Below, in pieces: positions 28,601 to 41,269 of a DNA stretch of 64,000 nucleotides (the first letter of the stretch is position 1; each line of letters starts with the position of its first letter). The stretch is from Chamaea fasciata (taxonomy: Eukaryota > Chordata > Aves > Passeriformes > Sylviidae): the NCBI GenBank assembly GCA_029207755.1, contig JARCOQ010000002.1, positions 41,488,244-41,552,243 on the forward strand. Reading direction: 5' to 3'. Under the pieces are notes generated by a model that saw only the letters and a program-made list of their open reading frames with translations, was not told where the DNA came from and ran no database searches. Both the position numbers and the translations under genes were made by a program.

Positions 28601-31600
28601 CTTTTATTTTTTAATCTAATTTTATAACTAAGAGAAAAAAAAAGATTAAACTTGATTTTCTTAAGTACTCTACTCATACTGGTTTCTTTTCCCCCATACG
28701 CCTGTAGGCAGTACCAATCCATTATCCTAAGGCAGTAGTTTGATCCTGCAGAGCACAGTGGAGAAAAGCAGCGTGTACAGAAGCATTTCTGCACTCGCTG
28801 TTTTGTTTGATTGGTTTGGTTCCCCATTACCACAGTCACATTTCATCCACCAACACTTCGGCCACTGTTAATGTTTTTTTCCTCATTTCTCTTTTCTGTA
28901 TATAGCAGCAGATTGACTGGGAATTATGAATGAATATATGCTAATTAAGACAATAAAGCATTTTAAAGATACACAAATGTTAATAGGATTTGAAATAAGA
29001 GGTAGCTTGAGGCCACTGCTGTAACTAACAGGCCATTTAAAAATTATTAGCATCAGGCCCAGTGGACCAGTAGTAAAGTACAGCTGCCTTTTTAGTAGAG
29101 TATCAGAGCTAGAGGCCCCTAGACCCTGAGCTTTACTCCAGTGATCACAGCTGTGAACTGTGCTGAACAAATTTTGCTTATTCCTGCAAATGCCAGCATA
29201 GCAGCTACTTGCCTTACATAATACCTCAGGTGATATATACAATATTTTATTATTCTTAGAGCAATCTTTACAGCAAATTAATTGCAATACATCAACAATG
29301 ACATGTTCCTGCATATCAAGCTGTTAAATATTTTATTAAACTTCAGTGGTCTATTTTTTTGTACATAAGCACAGAGTATATTGCTCATTTTGTCAACCAA
29401 ACAGTTCAGTGAAGTGATGGACTCTGCTTTGGTCAGCCTTAAGTCCAAAAATAAATTGTAAAAACATAGGTTTCAATTGAAGAAGGTGCTGTTGGACAGC
29501 AAAAGAAGTTTACATAAGATGACAGCTATTTTAAATCTCTTGTGATAAACGTGATAAAAAATATATATAAATTCATAATGGCAAAGCCTGTTTGACCATG
29601 TGCCTCCTTTTCCCCCAGACCCCACAGTGCACCCTCCTTTGGTCCATTAACAGAGATAACAGGGTGCCAGCCAAACAATCTCAGCTTGCTCTTTATCTGT
29701 CTTCTTGAACTATCACCAGCACATTTGCCAGCTCTGTAGAAATCCCAATTATAGATAGTCCATTTCAAAATGCCTTATGGATGAAGCCCCATTCCTGCCA
29801 AAGATATGAGAGAGCAGAATGAGAGGGCTCATGCTCCTATTTTAAATTAGCGAAATTGTGGAAATACTTAGGGTAGTGCCTGAAAACCAGGCACAGAGAA
29901 GAAAGAATTAGCTAAAAATGCAGGAAGAAATTGAGAGAACTGAGAACATATTTTTGTCACTGCTTTTTTTTTTCTTACTTTTTGTTAAGCATTTTCCAAC
30001 TACAAAAGTCATGAGCTCTGCCTTCAGAAGGCGTATTTTTTGTGAAATGAAGAAAACCTATTGCATGTAGAAAGCTGTGAATTGGTACATGAAACTGAGT
30101 ATTGACAGCTGCTTTAGGCTTGGACCAGCAATGCCCTCTCACTTAAATGGTTTCGAATTCATTTTGCCATCTTTTTGTTGTATTTTACTGACTATTATTC
30201 TCATTTATAATCTCACAGCCTGACAATGTCATAGGAAGAGAGATGGAAACAGCATTTTTGATTGTTGTGCCAAAAGCAGGGTAGGAGCTGAAATATCTGC
30301 ATCACAGTGTGGCTAAGGAGAGCGATGAGGAGATAGTTTTTGAGAAGCAGTCTAATTTCTTCGGGCTTATGATTTTAAACCAGTAGGTTGTACTTTTGTG
30401 TGGTCATAAGAAAGATTCTGGTATTACTGTAGTCAAGAGTGTAATAATTAAATTTAGTAACATCAATGGATTTTAATGGAAGTTAGCGGTTTTGCTCTTA
30501 GAGGAGAATGCAAGGTATGCTAAGCAATTTCTGCCTATGAAAGGCAGTGTTGAGTGTCAGAATGGCTACTTGAGTCAGGGAGTAATAGGTCAAGCTAAGC
30601 ATTCAAAACCTTAACCTCTGTTCTACAGTCTGCTTTTAGTTTGGAAGCCCTTAAGAGCTTCCGTTTTGGATAAAGACACCATTTTGTTTAATGTTTTACA
30701 AGTACAGAGTTACAAAGTAGGTGTTCATTCATAACAGAAGTTAATTATTTAATGTAGAATGTAATTATTTCATGTGAAAAATTGTTTTGTGTGTGGTAAC
30801 AATGCTTTATGAGACAGCATAAATATTCTCCTCTCAGCAACTGCTAGTCCCTCAGACAATAGCACATTTATTTCCATAAGTATCTCCTGGCCCAGAATTG
30901 AAATTAAATAAACTCTCCTTGTTAAACTAAACATGGAGAAATATGCAAGTAAGACAAATACGTTAAACACAAAGTGATGTACTTTATTAGGCTTATCTGC
31001 ATACTTCTTTTAGAGACATCTGAGCTAACATCTATCTTATGATAGTAGAGGTTTATATCTTTAAAACTAGCACCTCTAAAATTTGTGATCCAGAGAAACA
31101 GAGAACATGCATACATAATATGATATGTAGACAGGTGTGCTAAGGCACGTATTAAACTTCTTTTCTTGAGTTTATTTTAGCTGAAAAGAGTTATTTAGAA
31201 AGCTTACCCCATTCAAGGCATTTGACACTGAAAACTGCCTTTCGTATCAAACAGTACAAGCTTGAAGTCATTAAACACAGGGCATGGCCATAATATATTT
31301 TTCACTCGGGTCTGATGAGGCTGGTCTTTCATTTAGAAGGTGAATAGCTTTCACTGTAAATAACCTTGGTCAAATGGTTCATCCACGTTTTATTTTTAAA
31401 AAAGTAATTCCTTCTTCTCATTACTTTAGTTATTATGTGAGACCTATAGCTGTTGAAACATGTCTTTTATACATAAAAGAAGTTGAAAGATTAGTTTTTT
31501 TAGAGAAAGAAGAAACAGCCTGGTGGCAAAAATGGAAGGCAGTGGAACATGCATTTCCAATCATCCTTGCCAAGCATTTGATTTTAAAATCACCCATTTG

Positions 31601-32842
31601 TACTGTGGTGGATTTCCACAGGCATAATCATGAGAGGCTAAGAAAAAGCCCTCATAAAATGAGTAGAGAAGAAACTGCAAGGCACATTGGGAGAAAATGG
31701 GAAGAAGGTAGGGGGCTATCTTGGGGTTTCTTAAATTTTGAACTTCTGGCCCTATACAGACAGTAATTTCCTAATGCTGTTTTGATCCATATCCATAGTA
31801 GGCAGAATCTACATCTAAAAAAATTCCTTACCTATGATTACTGCATTATCTGGAGAAAACAAGCAAGCTACAAGATGCTGGAAAAACCTCAGTGAAGTGA
31901 GATGGTTGAAACAACATGGCAACATAAAGGACCAAGTACAAATACAGACAACACAATTTGTTTGAGCGCTCAACATGAGATGGCTGAAGTAACCATGATT
32001 CCCAGATGTATATAGCCACCCAAGCAGGCTAAGATCCAAATTTCTGGCGAGAAAGTCTCTTGGTATGGTTTTGGTTTTGTGAAGTTAAAAGTAATTATGC
32101 CTAGGACTTTTGAGGGAGGGCTGCAGTGTGAAGTACAGAATGATGAAAGAAATCTTGGAGAATACTTGCTGAACAGACCAGTGATGAATAATAAGGATAT
32201 CTACAGTCACCTTACTGACTCTTTGCAAATATATTATGCTTTACTCCAATTATATGAAAAACTTAAGTGTTAGCATTTTGGTTTTCAGAAAACTGGGGGT
32301 TTTTTTGGAAAACTCAGAAGAGCTAATTGACATGTCTATTGGAAATTAAAACAGGACTTTGAGCGAAAGTTTACAAACTCTTTGGCTTTCACTTCTCAAT
32401 CCTTCCAGGTACCATTAAGGCAGTTCATTAGATCAAGGCTAGGAAAAGCAGTAAAAACAGAAAGATGGTACCATTTATGACGTAATTCTGGGCTGTTGGA
32501 AGCACCTAAGTTCTGAAAATTCCATCATTAGCAATCCTTGTGTGGAAGAAGAAACAATCCAAATAATCATGAAGTACATTTTTGATATACATGGCAAAGT
32601 AAATTTCACATTATTTTAAAAATTTATTTACTCTTCAGAACACACTTGCACTGTCACAGAAAAAAACTCCTGGGAACCTGGAAATCTCTTATCCACTGTA
32701 ATTAAAAGGTCCTGAGATGCGGGTAGACTAATAGAACAATTGTCACTTGACATATCTTCTTCCCTGAAATGACAGCTCAGAAGATCCTCCTTGACTGAAG
32801 AATAGCTTCAGAAGAGCATTGTGCCCTTTTTCAACAACTTCT
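22643..32842. other. Intronic sequence, unassigned
   Basis: About 10 kb with no supportable gene. Palindromic TA-rich sequence (ACATATATATATGT) lies at 23168-23181. GC-richer patches at about 25100-25600 and 26880-27310 show no recognisable element. The longest open frames (31374-31766 plus, 28883-29314 minus) resemble no known family. Confidence 0.5.
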
Positions 32843-32882
32843 GTCCTGCCAATACCTAGTCAGTCCTGCCAATACCTAGTCA
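32843..32882. repeat. Perfect 20-bp tandem duplication
   Basis: The unit GTCCTGCCAATACCTAGTCA occurs twice back to back (32843-32862 and 32863-32882) without mismatch. Confidence 0.95.
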
Positions 32883-34116
32883 CAGGCTGCAGAAGGCTGC
32901 AACAGAATTTTTCTAGGCACTCTGAAGTTCTGTCTCTCTGATCAAGTTGTACACAATCTCATGATGCCATAGCACGTTTCATTTATCCAATAGTAACACT
33001 GATTCCAAGCTGTACTTCCTACGATCAAGAGGAAGGAAGGGAAAGACAAGCAGATTTTTTCTAAAGTATTCAGAAACTTTTTGTATGTAAATCTCAGTTA
33101 CAGGAATTTAAAAAATTACTGAAAATACTTCTTTTCCAAGATAAAGTATGTGTAATTAGATAATAGTGGTTATTAATCCATGAAAAAATGGGGAGAAAAA
33201 AGGTAAAATTTTCATCACACATATCTTTTTAACATAAAATTGTTTTCAGAAATTAGAAACCGTGTTTTCTGGATCTTTAAAAGATACTCAGATCTAAAAT
33301 TGGTCAAGGAAGCAGTGTTTTATTTAATGTTATTTAATCAACATCATGTGATGAATGTTTGTTAATCTCATTAAGGCCAAAAGGAATCCATGGCTTCACT
33401 CATTCTAAATAGTAAACAGCAAAGTGGGAGAAATTATTTAATATTATATCCTTCCACAATAGCATGAATCAAAGTCAGCAATGATTTAAGTTGCTAGTGA
33501 GAGTAGTCCTGATGATGTGAAGTCAGTTACTGAAGAGAGAAAGTAGAACCCCAGCCCCACCTGGGCCAACACATTCAAAAGCCTGGACTGGGCAGAGATC
33601 ATTGCACTTAAGGGGACAACCTGCATTGGCTGGAAGATTAGGGTGGAAGAATAAGAATTTGAGAAACATACACCAACAAAAGAAAAATAGAGTCGTAGTG
33701 ATGGATCAAACGACATTAATCCCCTAAAGACAGACTTTAATTCTAAATATAAAACTACAAACCAGACAAAAAATAACATCTTTGGTCAAGTTTGAATGAA
33801 AACCACTCTGGAATGAATCCTCATGCTGGACCAAGTTATTTACGTCTTTCATGAATACCTGCCTTCTATACTTTCCTTTGCCAAATTTTTCAGTGGTCTG
33901 GGAAAGTATTTCCTAAGCCAGAGGGAGCAGTTAAATGTCTAGTCCCCTTTTAAGGTCACATGGAACTGTTGTACCAAGCTTCTCCAATACTTTAAAAAAT
34001 GCTGTACTTGAGCTTCCTCAAATTAAAGCAGCATTCATGTTTGTTTTTTTCAGTTCAGTAAAATTAGAACACGATGTTTGACATAAAGAAGCAGCATTGG
34101 TTCAAAATGTGAGTTA
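32883..34116. other. Intronic sequence, nothing recognised
   Basis: AT-rich unique DNA; no element or exon is recognisable. Confidence 0.5.
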
Positions 34117-34310
34117 GAGAATCACAGAATCATTAAAGCTAGAAAAGACCTCTAAGACCAGAAGTCTGACCTCCTCTGTAGAGATATGAAAACCAGTACA
34201 TTAAGAAAATGTGCTTTCAAGAGAAAATGCAGGCTGTGGTGTAGGATGCCCTGGCATGTGCTCTCATTAGAAGATGATGGATTACACTGGAGCCCCCCCT
34301 CCCTCATGCT
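34117..34310 (-). mobile_element. CR1 LINE fragment, antisense
   Basis: It opens with AGAATCACAGAATCATTAA, then AGCTAGAAAAGACCTCTAAGA, the reverse complement of a CR1 3' end. After about 60 bp the match becomes weak, so the right boundary is approximate. It lies directly beside the next, longer CR1 copy in the same orientation. Confidence 0.6.
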
Positions 34311-34318
34311 CCCCCAGT

Positions 34319-34835
34319 TTAATAGAATTATAGAATCATATAGCTTGGAAAAAGACACCTAAGATCATTGAGTCCAGGTGTAAACATAACATGTCATGGC
34401 CACCACTAAACCATGTCCCAAAAGTGCCACACCTGCATGTCTTTTGAGCCCTTTCAGGTATGGTGATTTAACCACTTTGTGAGTAGGCTGTTCCAATGCT
34501 TGACCGTCTTTTTAGTGAAGAAATTTTTGTAATCTCTGATCTAAACCTCCTCTGATACAACTTTCAATTTCCTCTTTTCCTTTCACTTGTTACCTGGCAG
34601 AAGAGACCAACCCCCTCCTGGCTACATCCTCCTTTCAGGCAGTTGTACAGAATGATGAGATGCCCCCTGAGCCTCCTTTTCTCCAGCCTAAACACTCCCA
34701 GCTCCCTCAGCTGCTCCTCACAGCACTTGTGCTCCAGACCCTGCCCCAGCTCTGTTGCCCTTCTCTGGACACGCTCCAGCCTCTCAATGTCTTTCTTGCA
34801 GTGGGACCCCAACCTGAAAACAGGGTTGGAGGTAC
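34319..34835 (-). mobile_element. CR1 LINE 3' portion with ORF2 C-terminal remnant, antisense
   Basis: The left end carries TAGAATTATAGAATCATAT, the reverse complement of the CR1 terminus. The copy continues through the typical antisense 3' UTR (ACTAAACCATGTCCCAAAAG, CTGTTCCAATGCTTGACC). The minus-strand frame at 34564-34908 preserves the end of CR1 ORF2 (reverse transcriptase protein), with residues [13 protein letters not shown] and [12 protein letters not shown] [12 protein letters not shown]. It is 5'-truncated, lacks all catalytic reverse transcriptase motifs and cannot move. Confidence 0.92.
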
Positions 34836-37800
34836 AAATTATGGTAAAGCCTTCATCAAAACAATTTAGGTTAGGAGCCATATTGTATGGCTTCACCTCA
34901 CATCTCAAATGAAATTCAGTTAATTCCTATCAATGACAGTTTTGCTGGCAGGAGTACTGCAAACTTAATGTGTATTTCTCCAAAATGAAGAAAAACGTTG
35001 TCACTATTTTTTCTGTTAACTTCAAATAGTTCTTCTTATGTGTAAGAAAAACCTGTGATTACATAGCTATGTATAAGAAACTATTTTTATGTAATTAACT
35101 GCACTCTTCATGAGATGCCCTCCTATTTAAAACTGATAAAACTGATTTTTTTTTCAGCTCTTTTTTCTTCTGGAAAGAAAACTTATTTTTAAATATGCCT
35201 ATTTTTTCCCTTTTCAAGATAAAAAATAAAAAGAGGCTAGCATTGTAGAGAAGTGGGCCATCAAAGGGTGACTTCTTAAAACAAAATTCATATTTTTCTT
35301 TGCTCTGTTTCATTAAGATGGGATATGGGATGGGATATGGGATTATAAAACCTTAGATTTTTGGGGGGAAGAAAAGCTGCAAAGTAATTTGTTTTCTCTA
35401 CTAAAAAAATGTTTGGATGAAGTTCAAATTTCAACTGAAAGAAGTAATGTGTCTTGTAAGAAAATGAATCAGTCCAAGAAAGAGAGAAAATGTTTTATCA
35501 GAGAAGCAAAAAATGTTTAATCACACAGCCAATCTAGATAAGTTATCAAACATGATTACTCTAGGTATTCGTTCAAGGAGGATGAGTTTTCCCTCAGCTG
35601 GCAAACTGAAAAGGTGATAGGATTTTGCAAGAAGATCTCTAACCACCAGGAGTATCAAAGGTGAAATGTTCACCTCAGTTAAGCAACAGAGAATTTTACA
35701 ATTGATTCCATAAACCAGTTTTTTACTGTAGTCCAATCTAATTTCCATGCAATCTGTTATGCCTCTCTAAGCTTTTATCATGAAGCAGAGAAAAAAAATT
35801 CAAAGTTGGCTGTAGAGACTTTGTCCTTGAGAGAACCTGCCAGTGTCATAAGAACTTCCTACCATGTTTAACTTTTTGAAAAACTTCTTTAGTTCTGAAA
35901 AGCTTGGAACTCTTATGTGTTGCTGATATTTTTACCAGCTTTTAAAAACAGCCAAAAAAGAACTTCTTTACTGATGTAGATTCTCATTCATGTGACTATG
36001 AAAGGTAAATGCTGCATGTGGATTCTCTATGGGAGAGCTTTCAAAAAGAAAGTTTTGGCAGAGTTAGGGATACGCACGTGTATGTGCATTGCCAGACAGC
36101 TATAAATATCAGATCCGTGGAGTGCACAGGACTGGAGGACAAAGGCACAAAGACTGGATGATTTATTGTGGACAGAGCTGCAAAGTGCTTTAAAAATGAG
36201 AAAAGATTTAGTGTTCAGCAAATGTGAAATTCATGAGGGGTGTTCTATCAAAGAAATTAACCAAGGCACAGAGGAAAAAGAAATTCTGTAAATAAACCCA
36301 GTGGAATTTTTTTTCTTGTTCTGTAAAAGCATTCCATTGGATTTAAATTATGTGGAATTATATATTAATGAAAGTAAAATACTTCAGTGGTGCCCAAGTT
36401 TTCAGATGGAAAGTATTTAAAGATTAAAGCAGTTTCCCCCACAGAAATTTATAAATGGCCAAGCTACTTTGTGTTCTTTATCAAGAAATGAGAGTTGTGA
36501 GCACTTCTAAGGAAAACAGAGATACATGATCTCTCTGTGAGAAATATGTGGAGCCCCTGGCTGCAAGGGATCTGTGTCAGTCATATGAGATGGGCCTCAA
36601 AGAAGAGCAGATCCAAATCACACTGAATATAGGGATGGAATGGGAATTAAAAATACAGATGTATTTTCCTAAAGTGAGATTCTGTGAACAATTTTTAATC
36701 TATCTGTCTAAATGTAGGTTCCAAGCCTTTCATAACTCTGTAGTTTTGATTTGCAACTAAAATGAGAAAGGTACCTCTAATGGATAAATCAGTACACAAT
36801 TTAATACCCATTTTAAGATCTGTCTTCAGAGTATACCTTTCTTCTATTTTAGAGACAGAAAAAAAAATCTCCAGAAATTAAACCCTTGACTTTTGGGTGG
36901 TAAGAACCAGGTGAGACAGACTCCTCCACTCTCCCTGTGTGCCCCTGTACATACAAAGGCACACATGCTTGTTTAACAACTTCTTTTGCAATTGGCTTGG
37001 AGGAAACTTTAATCAATGTATTAATTTTTGGAGGGAAAATCTTGCCTCTTTATGAAGCATGGAGAAGAGTTCAGCAGTTGGATCTACAAGCCAATCTTGC
37101 CTGGTCTCAATGGTCTTCTCTTTTATTTTGGGCATCTCTCAGGGTAACCTTCTAAAGTTAATGTTCTGTAGCTTAGTGATCTGGTATAAGACATTGTACA
37201 CCTAATCCTATGTTACAAAGTTTAAATTTATTTTAAAAGAAGAAAATACCATGCGTGTTAGTTAAGCTCATTCAATTCCATTTTCCATTCAGTAGGCAAG
37301 AAATGTACTATCACTTTCTGATATTGTTTCAGGAATTTTCTTCGAGCAGAAATAGTCTTTTAGAGACAATTCACAAAAAATATTTCTGGAAATGTAACAA
37401 TTAATTAAAAAATGTAGTAAGTTTGTATCTTGTTTTGCAATATGTTCTCACATCTGCAGCTGAACAAACAGAATTGCATTTCCCAAATTACCGCGTGATC
37501 TAGCACATTAAACCAAGGCTTTCATTGTGCTTAGGAGAATATTTTTAAATGAGCTGATAAGTCACTTAGAAGAGGGTACTAGAAGGAGCCCACTGCTGTG
37601 AGTAAAAAACACTCAAGAATTTTCTGTGTTCCGTGGATCTGTCTGTTGAACTCCAGTTGAATACTCCTGCACAGATTTTAGTACATACTTAATCTTATGC
37701 GTACAGCCAAACACAGTGACCTGTAGGAGAAAGGCTTATGTGGTTTTAGGGTTTCAGAATTTACTATGGGACTGCAAGATACAGGCCCACTAGGTATAAC

Positions 37801-39399
37801 ATTCATACACATTGGGGTAGCACTCAGACGACACATTGAGACACCCGGACCATCGTGCTAAACTTTTTACAGATATTTAACAGGAGATTGGCCTTCCTGT
37901 CAAGTGCTTATAGTCCTCAATAGAACAGACAGTTTAAACCTTGAAAACTGAGACATGGGAATGCAAAGTGACTTGCTCCAGGGGATGAATTTCGTTTCAG
38001 AAATTCAATAGCCGACATGCCAGACTTCTCATTATGCAATATCTTATTATAGGAGGACAAATGTTTGAGAGGAATAAATACTCAAGCGGATAATACTTGT
38101 GATTCATTGCTTTTTGTTTGTTTATTTGGTTGTTTTTTTTAAGCTGGAAAGATCTAAATATAGTCTCTTTTTGTTCACCTCAACCACTAATATGGTGTTA
38201 AATTTTACAGAAATAAGCTTGTTTTGGTTAAAGTAATGCTATGACATCATTTCTGGTTATAACACTTTAGATATGTTGCTACCTGACGTGATATATGCCT
38301 CCTAAATGCAACATAATTAATTTGCTTGAAGGAGTTTGTGATCAAAAGAGAAAGGTAGATGATGATTTAGAGGCTGCAGGGTTTATAAATAGAGCACCAA
38401 GAGGGTTGGATGTTGTTGGGTGTATTCACTATATAATTTGTAAAAAACTCCTTGTTTCCCTTTTGTCCTATTTTGGATAACCGTGTTTAAAGGTATCTTA
38501 TTCTACTCCAGACAATTTTTAAGATAGTAGTAAACTGGTCCTAATATATCTTTAATGTTTTTCATCTACCCACTTTATGTAACACTGTCTTCTCTTTTAT
38601 AATCCTGTCATCTTATATCAGTGATTTAGTTCAGCTCATTAAATTCGTCTAATGTTGGGAATTTTTCTTAATGCAAGAGCATAATTTAGTTTTAAATCAG
38701 CAGTCTCAAATATAACTGAGAAAGAGCATATGTGTTTCAAATCTGTACTGGATTTGGGTGCAAGATAGTTTAAAACTACAGAGGGATGAATTTATATAAT
38801 TTGTCTTTTAGTTCCAGAGCTCTAACTAGTCCTGTGTCCTCTTCCAGGAAGTAGAGGTCAGTGGAGTGATCAGGAGGAGGTGGATCAGAGAGCATAGAGG
38901 AGAAAGAGACTGTTGGGATGATCTGTGCAAAATTAATAGAAAGATCTTTGGACATTTCAACAGGAAATGCCAATCTCAAAGCTATTTTAGAAATACTGCT
39001 TAATATCATCTCCGATGTCAGAGTTCTCGCAGACATAAGTTGTTAAATCATTTGACCTTGGGAGGCAGGTTCATATTTAGATTAAATGATTCTCTCTTCT
39101 GTGCTTCAGGTCACATGTAGAGTTTGCATCTCCATATGGGTGGGCTGTTCCTCTTGGAAGGAGTTCTTTAGGTTGGGAAAATTTGCAAAGTTATTTTTTA
39201 CATCAGTGCAGACAGGTGCACAGCAGCTGAACAAAACAGTGTATATGACTGTGACCCATGAAGACATGGACCACTGATGGCATTGCAGAAGCACCTCAAA
39301 TGAAAGTCTTCGTGTGTTCTTATGGTGGCACAAGAAAATGGGACTTCCTAAATATACTTTTTAATTTGTTGCTCTCTGGAGTTTACCAGATCAAAGAAG
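34836..39399. other. Intronic sequence, unassigned
   Basis: AT-rich DNA without a supportable gene. It contains the small tandem repeat at 35318-35341; otherwise nothing is recognised. Confidence 0.5.
35318..35341. repeat. 12-bp tandem repeat, two units
   Basis: ATGGGATATGGG occurs twice in tandem without mismatch. Confidence 0.9.
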
Positions 39400-39687
39400 T
39401 ATGGAATAGGCTAAGTTGGAAGGGACCCTCAAAGATAATCAGGTCCAACTCCCAGCTCTGCACAGGACGTCCCCAAGAGTCACACCATGTGCCTGAGAAC
39501 TTGAATTCTTCTCAGGCTTGGTACTGTGACCACTTCCCTAGGGAGCCTGTTCCAGACCACAACCACCCTTTGGGTGAAGAACCTTTTACTAATGTCTGTC
39601 TTAAACCTCTCCAACACAACTTCAGGCCATTGCCTCAGGTCCTGTCACTGATCACCTGAGAGAAGAGATCAGTGCCTGCCCTTCTTT
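39400..39687 (-). mobile_element. CR1 LINE 3' fragment, antisense
   Basis: The sequence GTATGGAATAGGCTAAGTTG and GAAGGGACCCTCAAAGATAA, followed by CCAACTCC, TTCCAGACCACAACC and GTCCTGTCACTGATCACC, is the reverse complement of a CR1 3' UTR. The right part (GAGAAGAGATCAGTGCCTGC) is also CR1. It is 5'-truncated and abuts the LTR-derived segment. Confidence 0.9.
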
Positions 39688-40485
39688 GGCTGGAGGGAGG
39701 GGAACACAGGGACAGCCTCTGTGAGAAGATGCCAGGGACCACTCCTATTTCAGACAGAGTTTTCAGCCAGCCCCTAAACAGACCTGCTGGTGTTGAAAGC
39801 TGGTCAGTGATGCTGTTACCTCTCTAATAACACATTTAGTAAAGGATAAAAATATTGCATATGAGCAGTGAGAGAGTGGAGTGAGAAGATACGAGAGGAA
39901 CATTCCTGCAGACCCTCAGGTAAGTGCAGAAGGAGGGGCTGGAGGTGCTCCAGGTACCAGAGCTGGGATTCCCCCACAGCCCATGGTGCAGCCCATGGTG
40001 AGGCACCTGTTCCCCTGCAGCCCCTGCAGATTCAAGGGGGAGCAGAGATCCACCTGCAGCCCCTGGAGGATCCATGCCAGAGCAGGTGGAATTGCCGTGA
40101 ATGAAGCTGCAGCCTGTGAAGAGTCCACATTGGAGCCAGCTCCTGGCAGGAGCTGTGGCCCAATGGAGAGAGGAGCCCACACTGGAGCAGGTTTTCTGAC
40201 AGGAATTGTGGCCTGTGAGGGACCCATGCTGAAGCAGTCTATTCCTGAAAGACTGCTTCTTGGAGAGTGCCTACAATGCAGTGGTTCTTGAAGAACTGCA
40301 GCCCATGGCAAGGGCCTGTGCTGGAGAAGTTGGCAAAGGACTGTATCTCCTAGGGGATCCGATGCTGGATTGGGTGAGCAGCCTGAGGAGGAAGGAGAGT
40401 CAGACACAAGTTGTCATTGACTGGTCACAATCCCTAATCCCAGTTTGGATGTCCAAAGCATAGGAGGAAGGAAGGGAAGAGATAG
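39688..40485 (+). mobile_element. Degenerate avian LTR-retroelement segment with internal repeats
   Basis: A GC-rich block carries diverged repeats built from CAGCCCATGG, GGAGCCCACACTGGAGCAGG and CTGGCAGGAGCTGTGGCCC, at a rough spacing of 50-60 bp. It is preceded by a conserved-looking lead (CTGTGAGAAGATGCCAGGGA, then TAATAACACATTTAGTAAAG). The order matches an abundant bird interspersed repeat that I associate with endogenous retrovirus-like elements. I do not assert a family name. It has no flanking duplication and ends abruptly near 40485. The open frames of 136 codons plus and 163 codons minus overlap here and follow from the GC-rich repeats, not from a gene. Confidence 0.6.
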
Positions 40486-41269
40486 CAATGAAAGACTATC
40501 CTGATATCTGAAAACTTCCGCAATTCACACTAGTCCTGAGTCTTTCAATTTTGGCGCTTCCATGGTTTGTGTTTTTATGACACATCAGTGTGTCTGTCAA
40601 CAGATCTAGTGTTGCTGTCATATGTAATAGCTGACTGTGCCAGGGCTTCCCACACAAGAGTTGAAAACATAGGGGAATGCATTTTAAAATGCTCATTCCA
40701 GAACCTGTGTCCTAGAACACTCAGTCATGGCTGATGCAGGTTCTATCATGTCACTTTGGTGTTAGGCTGCAGGTCTCCCAGATTCCTACATATATGGTTC
40801 CTATACCTGGTACCTGTTTGCTGCTGAGCAAAACTAACATTGTTGGCAGACCAGCTGCACACTACTTATTCTCTGTAAATATATTGTTTAGAGTATTTAA
40901 ACTATATGGGTATAACTTGGGAATGAGAAGTTGTTGGAATTTTTTGCTTTTTGTTTTTCAAGATAAGGTTTGTGTTTTAAGTGAGTGACTTGTCTTTAGA
41001 ACAATAGCAGGAAGTTTGGAAAGTATTTCTCTTACAGGGAAAGAAGACCATGTGACTTGACTGTGTGTCTCAGTAAACCCTTCAGCATATACAATTTTTG
41101 CCATTTTGACATTCTGATGTCTTCTCTTAACTGAAGGTCCTGTGAGTCACTTATTCTTTTAAAGAGATTGTATTATCATGTGGTACAATCTGCTAGAATA
41201 GAACACCTCTAATTCATATTATGACTACTGCATTAATACTAAATTGGCTTTTTAAGGTGCATAGCAATG
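40486..41269. other. Intronic sequence between two repeats
   Basis: AT-rich unique DNA separating the LTR-derived segment from the sense CR1 copy; nothing else is seen. Confidence 0.5.

Noticed and set aside
28883..29314. 143-codon minus-strand open frame
   Set aside because: No recognisable motif, and its codons do not resemble a known protein. Judged to be chance.
31374..31766. 130-codon plus-strand open frame
   Set aside because: No family resemblance, no splice or promoter context and no domain. One frame of this length is expected by chance in 64 kb.
39881..40407. Overlapping open frames of 136 codons (plus) and 163 codons (minus)
   Set aside because: They lie on opposite strands of the same GC-rich repeat-derived segment and have no recognisable domains, so they follow from composition.
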